Source: Phenylobacterium sp. RIFCSPHIGHO2_01_FULL_69_31 (lineage in GTDB: Bacteria; Pseudomonadota; Alphaproteobacteria; Caulobacterales; Caulobacteraceae). Taken from it: 42,894 nucleotides of DNA. The notes under the pieces were generated by a model. That model was not told the origin of the DNA. It worked only from the letters and a program-made list of their open reading frames with translations, and made no database searches. Both the position numbers and the translations under genes were made by a program. Each line of letters opens with the position of its first letter. The stretch's first letter is position 1. Below are positions 1 to 8,073 of this stretch, piece by piece. The stretch lies in the NCBI RefSeq assembly GCF_001824475.1, contig NZ_MHXN01000008.1, positions 1 to 42,894 of the forward strand. The letters are read 5' to 3'.

Positions 1-19
1 CGATCGGTTTGAGCGGAAG

Positions 20-61
20 CCCCCTCAGTCAGCTTCGCTGACAGCTCCCCAACGGGGGAGC
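20..61. repeat. double-hairpin intergenic repeat
   Basis: Two adjacent hairpins lie just downstream of the EF-G-like gene. The first has GTCAGC (28-33) and GCTGAC (37-42) around a TTC loop. The second has GCTCCCC (44-50) and GGGGAGC (55-61). C-rich tracts broken by AAC or ATG next to G-rich tracts recur at 7937-8072 and 42750-42772, so this is probably one member of a dispersed family of intergenic palindromes. It may also act as a transcription terminator for the minus-strand gene, although there is no T-run. Confidence 0.5.
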
Positions 62-73
62 AACGACGCGCGC

Positions 74-2083
74 CTAAGCCCTGGCCCCCTGCGCGGCCTC
101 CTCGGCCAGGCGGCCGTGCAGTTCGCTCATGTGGTCGAAGTCGGCCTCGAAGGCGCCCAGGCCCTGGGTGAGGCCCCGCAATTCGGCGATCAGGTCCTGC
201 CGCTCGCTCTGCGGCAGGTAGGCCTCGATCCGCTCCCAGCCTCGCCAGTCCTCGCGGGGGCTGAGGCCCAGGATCTGGCCGCGCCGGGCCGTGAGCGCAG
301 AGGTGACGTGGCTGGCGCTGGGCGAGGGCGAATAGACCGTCAGCTTCTCGATCGGCTCCAGCAGGATGGAGCCCACGGCCTTCAGGGCGTCCTCGATGGC
401 CAGCCGTCCGGCCGTGCGGAAGGCCATTTCCGAGGAATCGACGCTGTGGGTCATGCCGTCTGTGAGGGTCACTTCCAGGTCGGTGACCGGGAAGCCCAGG
501 GGCCCCTTGGCCAGGCCGTCGCGCACGCCGGTCTCCACCGCGGGGATCCATTGCCGGGGCACGGCGCCGCCGACGACCTTGGACTGGAAGACGAAGCCGG
601 AGCCGCGGGGCAGGGGCTTCACCTCGATGGTCACGTCGGCGAACTGGCCGTGGCCGCCGGACTGCTTCTTGTGCCGCGCCCGCTGAGTCGCCGCCCGGGC
701 GATGGTCTCGCGGTAGGGCGTCTTGGGCTGCAGGGTGTCGATCTCGACGCCATAGCGGCGCTTCAGCCGCTCCAGCGCCAGGCGCACGTGGCCCTCGCCC
801 TGGCCGGACAGCAGGATCTGGCGCTGTTCGGGGTCGTGGGTGAGGGACAGGCCCGGATCCTCCTCGACCAGCTTGCCCAGGGAGCCCGACAGCCGGACGT
901 CGTCGTTGCGGTTCTTGGCCATGAGGGCGACCGAGAACAGGGGCCGCCGCGGCCGGGCCTCGGCCTTGGGGACCTGGGGCTGGCCGGTGGTGGACAGGAT
1001 CTGTCCGGCGGCCGCCTGCTCCACCTTGCCGATGGCGCAGATGTCGCCCAGCGGCGCCTCGGCGATCTTCTTCAGCGCCGAGCCCTGGACCTGGGAGAGG
1101 CCGCCGGCGCGGCTCTTGGAGCCGTCCGCCATGACGAACTCGGCCCCGTCGGCCAGCTTGCCGCCGAACACCCGCGCATAGGCCAGCTTGCCGGACTGCC
1201 CGGCATAGGCCGCCTTCAGGACGTAGGCGCCCTCCGTGATCCCCAGCCGCTGGGCGGCCTTGCCGACGGGCGGGGTCTCGTGGCGGAGCGCCTTCAGCAG
1301 CCGGCGGATGCCGAAGCCGTTCTGGGCCGAGCCGAAGAAGACCGGAACGATCAGCCCGTCGTTCATCTCCCGCACCAGGTCGGTGAAGACCGCGTCGCGG
1401 CTGGGCTGGACGTCGGTCAGGAGCTGTTCCAGCAGCTCGTCGTCGAAGTCGGCGATCTGTTCCAGCATGTGGAACCGGGCGTCCGTCTCCTCCTGGCGGA
1501 GGTCGGCGGGGATTTCGGCGAGTTCGCTGGGCTTGCCCGGCCGGTAGACGAAGCAGCGCTCCAGAGCCAGGTCGATGTAGCCGCTGACCTTGTCGCCGTT
1601 CCAGGTCGGGATCTGGCGGGCCACCAGCGGCGCCGACGAGACGGGCGCCAGGGCCTCCAGCAGCTCGTTCAGGGTCCCGTGGGCCTGGTCCATCTTGTTG
1701 ATGAAAAGGGCGTGGGGGATGCCCAGGCGCTCCAGCTCGCGCAGGGTGGGCTGCAGCAGGATCGCCTTGGCCGGATCGGGCTCGGCGACCACGATGGCGA
1801 GGTCGACGGCCGGCAGGGCCTTGTCGATCTCGCAGCAGAATTCCAGGGATCCGGGGCAGTCGACAACCACATAGCGGTCGCCCATGAAATCGAAGCCGGC
1901 GAGGTTCAGTTCGACGGAATGGCCGCGGGCCTTGGCCTCGGGGCTCGAGTCGCCCACCTCGCCGGGGCGGACGGCCTGGCCGGTCGCGGCTTCCAGCAGG
2001 GCCTCCATCAGGGCGGTCTTGCCGGCGCTCGTGGGGCCGACGAGCGCAAGCGCCCGAACCGACCCCGTATCTCGGATTGCCAT
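74..2083 (-). CDS. EF-G-like translational GTPase with altered GTPase motifs
   Basis: The 669-residue protein has the EF-G layout: G domain (about 8-270), domain II, then domains III-V, including the domain IV signature SGGHGQFADV. It is cytoplasmic and presumably binds the ribosome. It differs from translocating EF-G at positions normally invariant. The P-loop is GPTSAGKT (16-23) rather than AHxDAGKT. The switch I RGITI motif is replaced by RGHSV (53-57). The switch II DTPGH motif is DCPGS (75-79), so the catalytic His is Ser79. NKMD (129-132) is intact. The gene stands alone, far from rps/tuf genes. It is best called an EF-G homologue (EF-G2-like subfamily) of unproven role, not the main fusA. 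The ATG start is preceded by a GGGAGAACGCGACC stretch. Confidence 0.85.
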   Translation of the reverse strand: MAIRDTGSVRALALVGPTSAGKTALMEALLEAATGQAVRPGEVGDSSPEAKARGHSVELNLAGFDFMGDRYVVVDCPGSLEFCCEIDKALPAVDLAIVVAEPDPAKAILLQPTLRELERLGIPHALFINKMDQAHGTLNELLEALAPVSSAPLVARQIPTWNGDKVSGYIDLALERCFVYRPGKPSELAEIPADLRQEETDARFHMLEQIADFDDELLEQLLTDVQPSRDAVFTDLVREMNDGLIVPVFFGSAQNGFGIRRLLKALRHETPPVGKAAQRLGITEGAYVLKAAYAGQSGKLAYARVFGGKLADGAEFVMADGSKSRAGGLSQVQGSALKKIAEAPLGDICAIGKVEQAAAGQILSTTGQPQVPKAEARPRRPLFSVALMAKNRNDDVRLSGSLGKLVEEDPGLSLTHDPEQRQILLSGQGEGHVRLALERLKRRYGVEIDTLQPKTPYRETIARAATQRARHKKQSGGHGQFADVTIEVKPLPRGSGFVFQSKVVGGAVPRQWIPAVETGVRDGLAKGPLGFPVTDLEVTLTDGMTHSVDSSEMAFRTAGRLAIEDALKAVGSILLEPIEKLTVYSPSPSASHVTSALTARRGQILGLSPREDWRGWERIEAYLPQSERQDLIAELRGLTQGLGAFEADFDHMSELHGRLAEEAAQGARA

Positions 2084-2260
2084 GGTCGCGTTCTCCCATC
2101 ACCGAAGGCGCCGAGGGCGCCCGCCATGCGGGAGGTCGTGGCGCCCTTGCGCGCGGTTATGAGCGGTCGCGGACCGGTACAGGCCAGCCGACGCCGCCCT
2201 TACGGGAAGACCCTACGCCCGGAGTTTTGCGGGGCGCGCCTCAAGAAGTCGTGAGGCCGC

Positions 2261-3856
2261 CTAGCGGTCCAGCGCCGAGCGGATCGCGAGCGCCCCGGCC
2301 CGGGCGCGTCCCCGGGCGCCGATGGAGACGTCGTTGGCCGGCGCCTCGCGCGCGCGACCGTAGAGCCAGCCCTGGGCATAGTGGACCCCAGCCCGTCGGA
2401 CGGCGTCCTCCGCCTCGGGGGTCTCGACCATTTCCGCCAGGGTGCGGACCTTGAGCTCGGCGCACATGTTGACGAGGTGCTTGACGAAGGTGGCTTCTCG
2501 GCCGCCATGCGCCAGATCGCGGATGTAGCGCCCGTCGATCTTCACCAGGTCCAGGGTAAGTTGCTGCAGATAGGCCAGGGAGGCGGCGCCGGCGCCGAAG
2601 TCGTCGAGGCACACCTCGCACCCGGCCGCGCGCAGGTCCTGCAGGCGCCGGTCCGCCGCGGCGAGGTCCTCCACCGCGGCGCTCTCGGTGAGCTCGAACA
2701 TGAGCCGGCCGTGGGCCCAGGGTCGGCTCTTCAGCAGGTCGAGCGCGGCCTCTACGTAGCTGTCGCGCATCAGGCTGCGGCCGGAGACGTTGACGGCGAG
2801 GACCAGCGCCGGGTCACGCTGCAGCGCCTGCAGCGTCTCCTCCAGTATCGCCATGTCGAGCGGCTCGATCAGGTCCATCTCCTCGGCCATGCGGATGGTC
2901 GGGAAGGGGCTGCCATTCGAGCCGAACCGGACCAGCACCTCGTGGTGGTGCAGATCGCCGCTCTCCAGCGACACCACCGGCTGGTAGGCGAGGGTGAAAC
3001 GACGGTGCTTGATCGCCGCGCCCAAGGCGCCGGCGTTGCTGAGCGTCGTGCGCATCGCCGCGTCCAGGGCTTGCGAAAGGTCGCCAGGCAGGGCGTGGGC
3101 CAGGCCGTCCTTAAGCACGAGGTTCAGGGCGTAGCGCAGGGCCTGGACCGTGGATTTCCGGGTCTCGACACCCGTCATGGGCACGGCGGCGGCCGTGGCC
3201 TGCAGCCCGCCCGCGCCGGCCTCAGTCAGGACCCGCGCGATCCGCTGGGCGACGGCGTCGGCCGGCTCGTCGCGACCGCGCACCAGGGCGAAGCGGTCGG
3301 GCCCCACCTGGGTGGCCGCCTCGCCGCGATAGGCCTGGGCGCGCAAGGCCCCCGCCACCAGCGACTGGAACCGGTTGGGATCCTGGGCGGCCGCGGCGGC
3401 GCCCGAGAGGCCCGCCAGCTCCACGAAGGCGAGCTCCAGCTCCTGCGATGCGCCCGCCATCAGCTCGGCGGCGCGCGCCTCGAACGTCTCACGGCCTTGC
3501 AGGCCCGAGGCGCCGCGGCTGCCGGCGCGGGCGAGGGCGCAGGAGATCGCGCCGTTGTTCTGCGGCAAGCGGATGGCGGTGAGGCTGGCGTGGCCGGCGG
3601 CCTTGCCCGCGACCTTCAGCACCACCGGACCGGCCCGGGTTCCGTCCCCAAGGCCGGCGAACAGGGCCTCGACCATGGAATGATCCTCGGGATCGAACAG
3701 GCTCTGCCAAGGGCGGCCCGCAAGGGCGCGGTCCTGGACGCCCAGCACCGCCTCGCCGGCGCCCAGGGCGAAACTCACCTGCCCGTCCGCGCGGACCTCA
3801 AGCAGGAGATCGGCGGCGGCGAAGCCGAAACCCAGAAACCGATGTGCGGATGGCAA
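2261..3856 (-). CDS. EAL-domain c-di-GMP phosphodiesterase with degenerate GGDEF
   Basis: A 531-residue protein results from the TTG start chosen here (GGGAG lies 11 bases upstream). The frame stays open to an ATG at 4102, but that start would overlap the gene at 3931-4191. Domains in order: a PAS-like N-terminus (about 5-85), a degenerate GGDEF fold (about 121-215, with VGPDRFALV where GGDEF should be) and an EAL domain (about 280-505). The catalytic set is nearly complete: E306 in EVL, N356, E388 in FELTE, D418-D419 in DDFG, K439 in KID, E475/E478 and Q495. Hydrolysis of c-di-GMP is therefore likely, with the GGDEF part as a regulatory or GTP-sensing remnant. No membrane segment is seen, so it should be cytosolic. 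Confidence 0.78.
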   Translation of the reverse strand: MPSAHRFLGFGFAAADLLLEVRADGQVSFALGAGEAVLGVQDRALAGRPWQSLFDPEDHSMVEALFAGLGDGTRAGPVVLKVAGKAAGHASLTAIRLPQNNGAISCALARAGSRGASGLQGRETFEARAAELMAGASQELELAFVELAGLSGAAAAAQDPNRFQSLVAGALRAQAYRGEAATQVGPDRFALVRGRDEPADAVAQRIARVLTEAGAGGLQATAAAVPMTGVETRKSTVQALRYALNLVLKDGLAHALPGDLSQALDAAMRTTLSNAGALGAAIKHRRFTLAYQPVVSLESGDLHHHEVLVRFGSNGSPFPTIRMAEEMDLIEPLDMAILEETLQALQRDPALVLAVNVSGRSLMRDSYVEAALDLLKSRPWAHGRLMFELTESAAVEDLAAADRRLQDLRAAGCEVCLDDFGAGAASLAYLQQLTLDLVKIDGRYIRDLAHGGREATFVKHLVNMCAELKVRTLAEMVETPEAEDAVRRAGVHYAQGWLYGRAREAPANDVSIGARGRARAGALAIRSALDR

Positions 3857-3930
3857 GGCTGATTCTTCTCCCTGCCAAAGGCTAGGAGCCAGCGCCTTAA
3901 GATCCCGTATGCGCTGATCTTTTCCGAGCC

Positions 3931-4191
3931 TCAGGCGTCGGCCTTGTTCCGGCGGAGCATCCGCCTGCGGGTCTCCAGCACGGAATAGAGCCGCTCCCGC
4001 TCCTGCGGCCCGACCGGAAGGGCGGGACGGGCCTGCTGTGCGTCGACGTCCCGGCCGGCCTCCTCGGCCAGACGGTCCATGCCCCGCGGATCGACCTGCC
4101 ACAGGGCGTCGATCAGGTCCGTTACAAGCAACTCCAGCGTGGCGACACGGGCGATCAAATCCCGCCTGCTGGTGGAGTCATCGTCCGACAT
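3931..4191 (-). CDS. small hypothetical protein, 86 aa
   Basis: An 86-residue acidic-to-basic protein begins MSDDDSTSRRDL and ends RRNKADA. I do not recognise a family. The first half (about 10-35) is a likely amphipathic helix (IARVATLELLVTDLIDALW), and the C-terminus is strongly basic. It lies 74 bases upstream of the EAL gene on the same strand and runs divergently from the Nudix gene. Coding potential is supported by composition and by the well-placed start and stop, but no motif confirms it. Confidence 0.55.
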   Translation of the reverse strand: MSDDDSTSRRDLIARVATLELLVTDLIDALWQVDPRGMDRLAEEAGRDVDAQQARPALPVGPQERERLYSVLETRRRMLRRNKADA

Positions 4192-4260
4192 GCGATGGTT
4201 CCAGTGGTTTCGACGCCGCCGACGATTGGGGAAAGTGCTTAAGTCTTCGACAGCGGCGCC

Positions 4261-4767
4261 ATGAGCATGACGGAAAAGTTGAGTCGCACACAACCGGAAC
4301 GTCCGACGGCGCGCGTGCTTCTGTTCGACGCCCAGGACCGGATCCTTTTGATGAAGGGCCGCCTGCCCAGCGCGCCGGACCGGCCTGGCGCCTGGTTCAC
4401 CGTCGGCGGCGGGGTGGAGCCCGGCGAGACCTTCATCGAGGCCGCGGCGCGGGAGATCCGCGAGGAGACGGGGATCGCAGACTTCGTCCTGGGGCCGGTG
4501 GTCTGGGTGCGGGAAGGCGTGATGCGCCTGCCCGAGCCGACGCTCCTGAAGGAATGCTACATCGTGGCGCGCTGCGACGGCGGCGACCCCGTCCGCGACG
4601 GCTGGAACGCCATCGAGCGGGAGCTCATCGACGACATCCGCTGGTGGACCCTGGGCGAGCTGCACATGACGCCGGACAGGGTCTTCCCGCCGGGCCTTCC
4701 GCACCGGCTGCCGCCGATAATCGCGGGCAGCTTTCCCGCCGAACCGGAGGTCATCCCGTGGATCTGA
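4261..4767 (+). CDS. Nudix hydrolase
   Basis: The 168-residue protein carries a complete Nudix box, GGVEPGETFIEAAAREIREE followed by TGI (about residues 50-72), matching G-x5-E-x7-REUxEExGU. Members hydrolyse nucleoside diphosphates linked to another moiety; the substrate here cannot be read from sequence. A second ATG (4267) is possible and neither start has a clear Shine-Dalgarno. It diverges from the 86-aa gene and is followed 41 bases later by the PI-PLC-like gene on the same strand, so the two could be co-transcribed. It should act in the cytoplasm. Confidence 0.88.
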   Translation: MSMTEKLSRTQPERPTARVLLFDAQDRILLMKGRLPSAPDRPGAWFTVGGGVEPGETFIEAAAREIREETGIADFVLGPVVWVREGVMRLPEPTLLKECYIVARCDGGDPVRDGWNAIERELIDDIRWWTLGELHMTPDRVFPPGLPHRLPPIIAGSFPAEPEVIPWI

Positions 4768-4808
4768 GCGTCATCCGGCTGTCGCGCTTTCGAGGCTAGG
4801 ACGAGGTC

Positions 4809-5906
4809 ATGATCGCCGCCCTGCTCGCCGCCGCCGCCGCCGCCGTCTCCGCCGCCTGCGACCTGGAGACGCCCTCGGGCGCGCCCGGCTGCACGCAGGC
4901 CGCCGTCGACGCCCTGCCGATGAACGCCCTGCAGGCGATCGGCACCCACAACAGCTACAAGATGGCGATCGCGCCGAACGAGCTCGCCACGATCCGCGCC
5001 GCGAACCCGCGCGAGGCGGACGGCATCGACTACAGCCACCCGCCGCTCAAGGCCCAGCTCGACGCCGGGGCGCGCCAGCTCGAGATCGACCTCGCCTACG
5101 ACCCCGCGCCGGGCCTCTACGCCGCGCCCCTGGGCTTCCGGATGGCCGGCAAGGCGGCGGTCCCCTACGACTTCGCGCCGCTGAAGCAGCCGGGGCTGAA
5201 GGTGCTGCACGAGGCGTCGGTGGACTATCGCTCGGTCTGCCCCCTGTTCGCCCAGTGCCTGAAGGACATCCGCGACTGGTCGAAGGCCCACCCGGACCAC
5301 GTGCCGCTGCTGATCCTGCTGAACCTGAAGGAAGGCGGTCTCTCGCTGCCCGGCGCGACCGTGGCGCCGCCCTTCGACGCCCAGGCGATGGACCGGATCG
5401 ACGCCGAGATCCGTGCGGTCTTCCCAGAAGCGGCGCTGATCACGCCGGACCAGGTCCAGGGCCGGCGGGCGAGCCTGCGCGAGGCGGCGGCGGCGGGCGG
5501 CTGGCCCACGCTGAAGGCGGCGCGCGGCCGGGTCATGTTCGCCCTCGACTGTCCTCCGGAGCAGGTCGCCCTCTACCGTGGCGCGCGCAAGGTGCTGGAG
5601 GGACGGGTCGCCTTCGTGAACACCGACGAGACCTCGCCCGCCGCCGGCTACATCACCCTGAACGAGCCTCAGGCGCAGTCCGCCCGGATCGCGGCGGCGG
5701 TGAAGGCCGGGATCATCGTCCGCACCCGCGCCGATGCGGACACCCGGGAGGCGCGGGCCAACGACACTGAGCGGCAGGCGGCGGCCTTCGCCTCGGGCGC
5801 GCAGTACGTCTCGACGGACTACATGGTCCCCGACGTCCGCTTCGGCCCCTATGTGGCGAAGCTGCCCGGCGGCGGGGTGGCGCGGCGCTCGCCCGTCCAG
5901 CCCTAG
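4809..5906 (+). CDS. secreted Ca2+-dependent PI-PLC-like phosphodiesterase
   Basis: The 365-residue protein starts with an Ala-rich hydrophobic export signal (about 1-15). The body resembles the PI-PLC-C1 family of TIM-barrel phosphodiesterases. GTHNSYK (about 44-50) supplies the first catalytic His, and QLEIDL (about 88-93) holds the acidic metal-ligand strand. LHEAS (about 134-138) supplies the second His region. Paired cysteines in VCPLFAQC suggest a disulphide and hence a periplasmic or extracellular location. The likely reaction is cleavage of a phosphodiester in a lipid head group; the real substrate is unknown. The start is preceded by GGACGAGG. Its stop codon overlaps the stop of the convergent next gene by 3-4 bases. 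Confidence 0.82.
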   Translation: MIAALLAAAAAAVSAACDLETPSGAPGCTQAAVDALPMNALQAIGTHNSYKMAIAPNELATIRAANPREADGIDYSHPPLKAQLDAGARQLEIDLAYDPAPGLYAAPLGFRMAGKAAVPYDFAPLKQPGLKVLHEASVDYRSVCPLFAQCLKDIRDWSKAHPDHVPLLILLNLKEGGLSLPGATVAPPFDAQAMDRIDAEIRAVFPEAALITPDQVQGRRASLREAAAAGGWPTLKAARGRVMFALDCPPEQVALYRGARKVLEGRVAFVNTDETSPAAGYITLNEPQAQSARIAAAVKAGIIVRTRADADTREARANDTERQAAAFASGAQYVSTDYMVPDVRFGPYVAKLPGGGVARRSPVQP

Positions 5907-6451
5907 GACGGGGCTGCGGCCGACGCGGTCTCCGTCAGCGGCGGGGCGGTGGCCGGCTCGGCCACGGCGGCCTTGGCGGCGGTCTCGGCGGAGGGCGGGA
6001 CCTCGACCACGGTGATCTCGGGGACCTTGTCCTTGTCGTCGCCGAACAGGCCCTTCACCAGCTTCTTGCCGAGGAAGCCGCCGGCGAACTTGCCGACAGG
6101 TCCGGCGACGGCGGCCCCCGCCGCGCCGCCGGCCACGCCCCCGGCGATCGTTCCGAGCTTGTCGCCGAGGCCGTCCTTCTCCTCCTTCGCCACGATCACC
6201 GGCGCGACCTTGGTAGGCTCGGTCGGCGGGGTGGGCTCGACGGCGTCCTGCACCGGCGGCGGCGGCGGGGCGGCGGCGGCCGGGGGTGGCGCGGCCCGCG
6301 TCGGCGCGACCGTGGGCAGGGGCGCCAGGGCCGGCGCGGCGGATGCCGGGCTGGCCGATGGGATCGTGGTGGGTTGGGGAACGTCCTGCGCACGCGCGGC
6401 GCCCGGGAGGGCGACCGCGCTACAGATGGCGAGGCTCAATAGGTCACGCAT
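5903..6451 (-). CDS. exported Pro/Ala-rich glycine-zipper protein
   Basis: With the ATG at 6451 (GGAG 9 bases upstream) the product has 182 residues and a clean signal peptide, MRDLLSLAICSAVALPGAARAQ. A Pro/Ala-rich low-complexity stretch follows (about 23-90). Then comes a glycine-zipper segment with repeated AGG/AGA units (about 108-140) ending in a Lys-rich patch (LGKKLVKGLFGDDKDK). The tail is again Ala/Pro/Thr-rich. Glycine zippers of this kind occur in outer-membrane or periplasmic proteins that associate with membranes. Function is unknown. The gene faces the PI-PLC-like gene and their TAG stops overlap on opposite strands. Confidence 0.65.
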   Translation of the reverse strand: MRDLLSLAICSAVALPGAARAQDVPQPTTIPSASPASAAPALAPLPTVAPTRAAPPPAAAAPPPPPVQDAVEPTPPTEPTKVAPVIVAKEEKDGLGDKLGTIAGGVAGGAAGAAVAGPVGKFAGGFLGKKLVKGLFGDDKDKVPEITVVEVPPSAETAAKAAVAEPATAPPLTETASAAAPS

Positions 6452-6568
6452 TTCGCAACGCTCCACGAGGACTTCCTCGACGTGAGCGTTTTCAACGCGT
6501 TGCGGGCCCGCAGGTTCAGCGCGGCCCGGAATGGGGGCCCATCGCAAGGATGGGCCCGCCGGAGTGTC

Positions 6569-7177
6569 TTAGCCGCTGACCTTCAGGTTGGTCGCGGAGG
6601 TCTTGCCGCTGCGACGGTCCTGTTCGAGGTCGAAATTGACCCGCTGGCCCTCGTTCAGGCCGGAGAGGCCCGCCTGCTCGACCGCGGAGATGTGGACGAA
6701 GATGTCCTGGCCGCCGCCTTCCGGCTTGATGAAGCCGAAGCCCTTGGTGGGGTTGAACCACTTCACCTCGCCGGTGCCGGAGCCCGACACGACGCCGCGC
6801 GGACGATCGCCGCCGCCGCCGCCGCCACCGCCGCCGAAGCCGCGGTCACGACCGCCGCCGTAGCCGCCGCCGCCGCCGCCGTAGCCGCCACGGTCGCCGT
6901 AGCCGCCGCGGTCACCGCCGCCGAAGCCGCCGCCGCCGCCCGCACGACGGGGTTGGGGCGCGCCCTTTTCCGTCACGACGATCTGGGTCGCCGCCAGCTT
7001 GCCGGACCGGCGGTCCTGCTCGAGTTCGTACTCGACCTTGTCGCCTTCATCGAGGCTGTCGAGCCCGGCCTGATTCAGGGCCGAGATGTGGATGAAAACG
7101 TCCGAACCGCCGTCGTCGGGTTGGACGAAACCAAAACCCTTCGCCGTGTTGAACCACTTTACCGTGCCGCTCGCCAT
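6569..7177 (-). CDS. two-domain cold-shock protein with RGG-like linker
   Basis: The 202-residue product (start MASGTVKWFN) contains two cold-shock domains, at about 1-70 and 136-202. Each has RNP1 (KGFGFVQ, KGFGFIK) and RNP2 (VFIHIS, IFVHIS) and each ends in the shared motif LEQDRRSGK, so the gene arose by internal duplication. The domains bind single-stranded RNA or DNA. Between them (about 79-134) is an extreme Gly/Arg/Tyr linker with RGGYG and GRDRG units, like the RGG boxes of RNA-binding and phase-separating proteins. Double-domain Csp proteins are known in Caulobacter (CspC/CspD class). The gene is monocistronic. An upstream in-frame ATG (7216) would add 13 residues and is less likely. 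Confidence 0.92.
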   Translation of the reverse strand: MASGTVKWFNTAKGFGFVQPDDGGSDVFIHISALNQAGLDSLDEGDKVEYELEQDRRSGKLAATQIVVTEKGAPQPRRAGGGGGFGGGDRGGYGDRGGYGGGGGGYGGGRDRGFGGGGGGGGGDRPRGVVSGSGTGEVKWFNPTKGFGFIKPEGGGQDIFVHISAVEQAGLSGLNEGQRVNFDLEQDRRSGKTSATNLKVSG

Positions 7178-7357
7178 ATCGTCGCAACCTACAGAGATAA
7201 GTCCTACGCCGCCCATGAAGCGGCGCCCGGCTAATCGCCCTGATGAGCCGTGCTACAAGTTGTAGCGGCGGATTTTCCCCAAGACCAGCCGTCGTGACAC
7301 ACGCCGGTATTCGGACTAAGCAGCGCCCCCTTCGCCACACCGCTGCCGAGGCCCCTC

Positions 7358-7933
7358 TTGAAGAGCATCTGCGTCTATTGCGGCTCGTCCGCCGGAACCA
7401 ATCCGCGGTTCCTGGAGGAGGCCATCCGGGGCGGGACGGAGATCGCGAAGGCCGGGCTAACCCTCGTATATGGCGGAGGAAAAGTCGGCCTGATGGGCGC
7501 GGTGGCCGACGCGGCCCTGGCCGCCGGCGGCCGGGTCGTCGGGGTGATGCCCGAGGACCTCGTCAACCAGGAAATCGCCCACAAGGGCCTCACGGAACTG
7601 CACGTCGTGCGGTCGATGCATGAGCGCAAATTGGCCATGTCGGAGCTGGCCGACGGGTTCCTCTGCCTGCCCGGCGGCCCCGGCACGTTCGAGGAAATCT
7701 TCGAACAATGGACCTGGGCGCTGCTCGGCATCCACGCCAAGCCGTGCGGGTTCGTGAACGTCGCCGGCTACTACGACCTCATGCGCCAGACGATCCAGCA
7801 GATGGCCGACAACGGCTTCATCGGCCAGGCCTATGTCGACATGCTGGTCTATGCGGAGACGACCCCACAGGTGCTGGACGCCTTCGGAGCCTACGTCGCC
7901 CCGCCGCCCAAGTGGAGCACGAACAAGCCTTAG
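7358..7933 (+). CDS. LOG-family phosphoribohydrolase (TIGR00730 type)
   Basis: The 191-residue Rossmann-like protein starts at TTG. It shows the family hallmarks: VYCGSS near the start (about 6-11), YGGGKVGLMGAVADA (about 38-52), RSMHERK (about 85-91) and the PGGxGTxxE motif as PGGPGTFEE (about 105-113). LOG enzymes release the base from cytokinin riboside 5'-monophosphates or from AMP-like nucleotides. In bacteria without cytokinin signalling the substrate is uncertain. A Pro replaces the usual Tyr or Phe in the motif. It is transcribed away from the cold-shock gene and is followed by an inverted-repeat cluster. Confidence 0.9.
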   Translation: MKSICVYCGSSAGTNPRFLEEAIRGGTEIAKAGLTLVYGGGKVGLMGAVADAALAAGGRVVGVMPEDLVNQEIAHKGLTELHVVRSMHERKLAMSELADGFLCLPGGPGTFEEIFEQWTWALLGIHAKPCGFVNVAGYYDLMRQTIQQMADNGFIGQAYVDMLVYAETTPQVLDAFGAYVAPPPKWSTNKP

Positions 7934-7936
7934 CTT

Positions 7937-8072
7937 TCCCTCCCTTAATGGGGCGGGACAGACGACGACGTCGTCAGGGTGGGGTGGCCAGGATCAAGCT
8001 CCGGGCTTGAACGTGAGATCCCCACCCGTCTCCTCGTTTCACTCGCATCCACCCTCCCCATGAAGGGGAGGG
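7937..8072. repeat. nested intergenic palindrome cluster between convergent genes
   Basis: This short gap is built of several inverted repeats. An imperfect TCCCTCCC/GGGGCGGGA hairpin spans 7937-7958. GACGACGTCGTC (7964-7975) is a perfect 12-bp palindrome. GGGTGGGG (7977-7984) pairs with CCCCACCC (8020-8027). CCCTCCCC (8052-8059) pairs with GGGGAGGG (8065-8072), ending two bases before the amidohydrolase stop. Outer hairpins next to both stop codons could act as bidirectional terminators. The structured interior suggests a mosaic dispersed repeat rather than a plain terminator. Confidence 0.6.
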
Positions 8073-8073
8073 A

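Noticed and set aside
116..2254. 712-codon plus-strand frame opposite the EF-G-like gene
   Set aside because: It is a shadow of the real gene in GC-rich DNA; its His/Gln/Gly-rich, low-complexity translation shows no domain.
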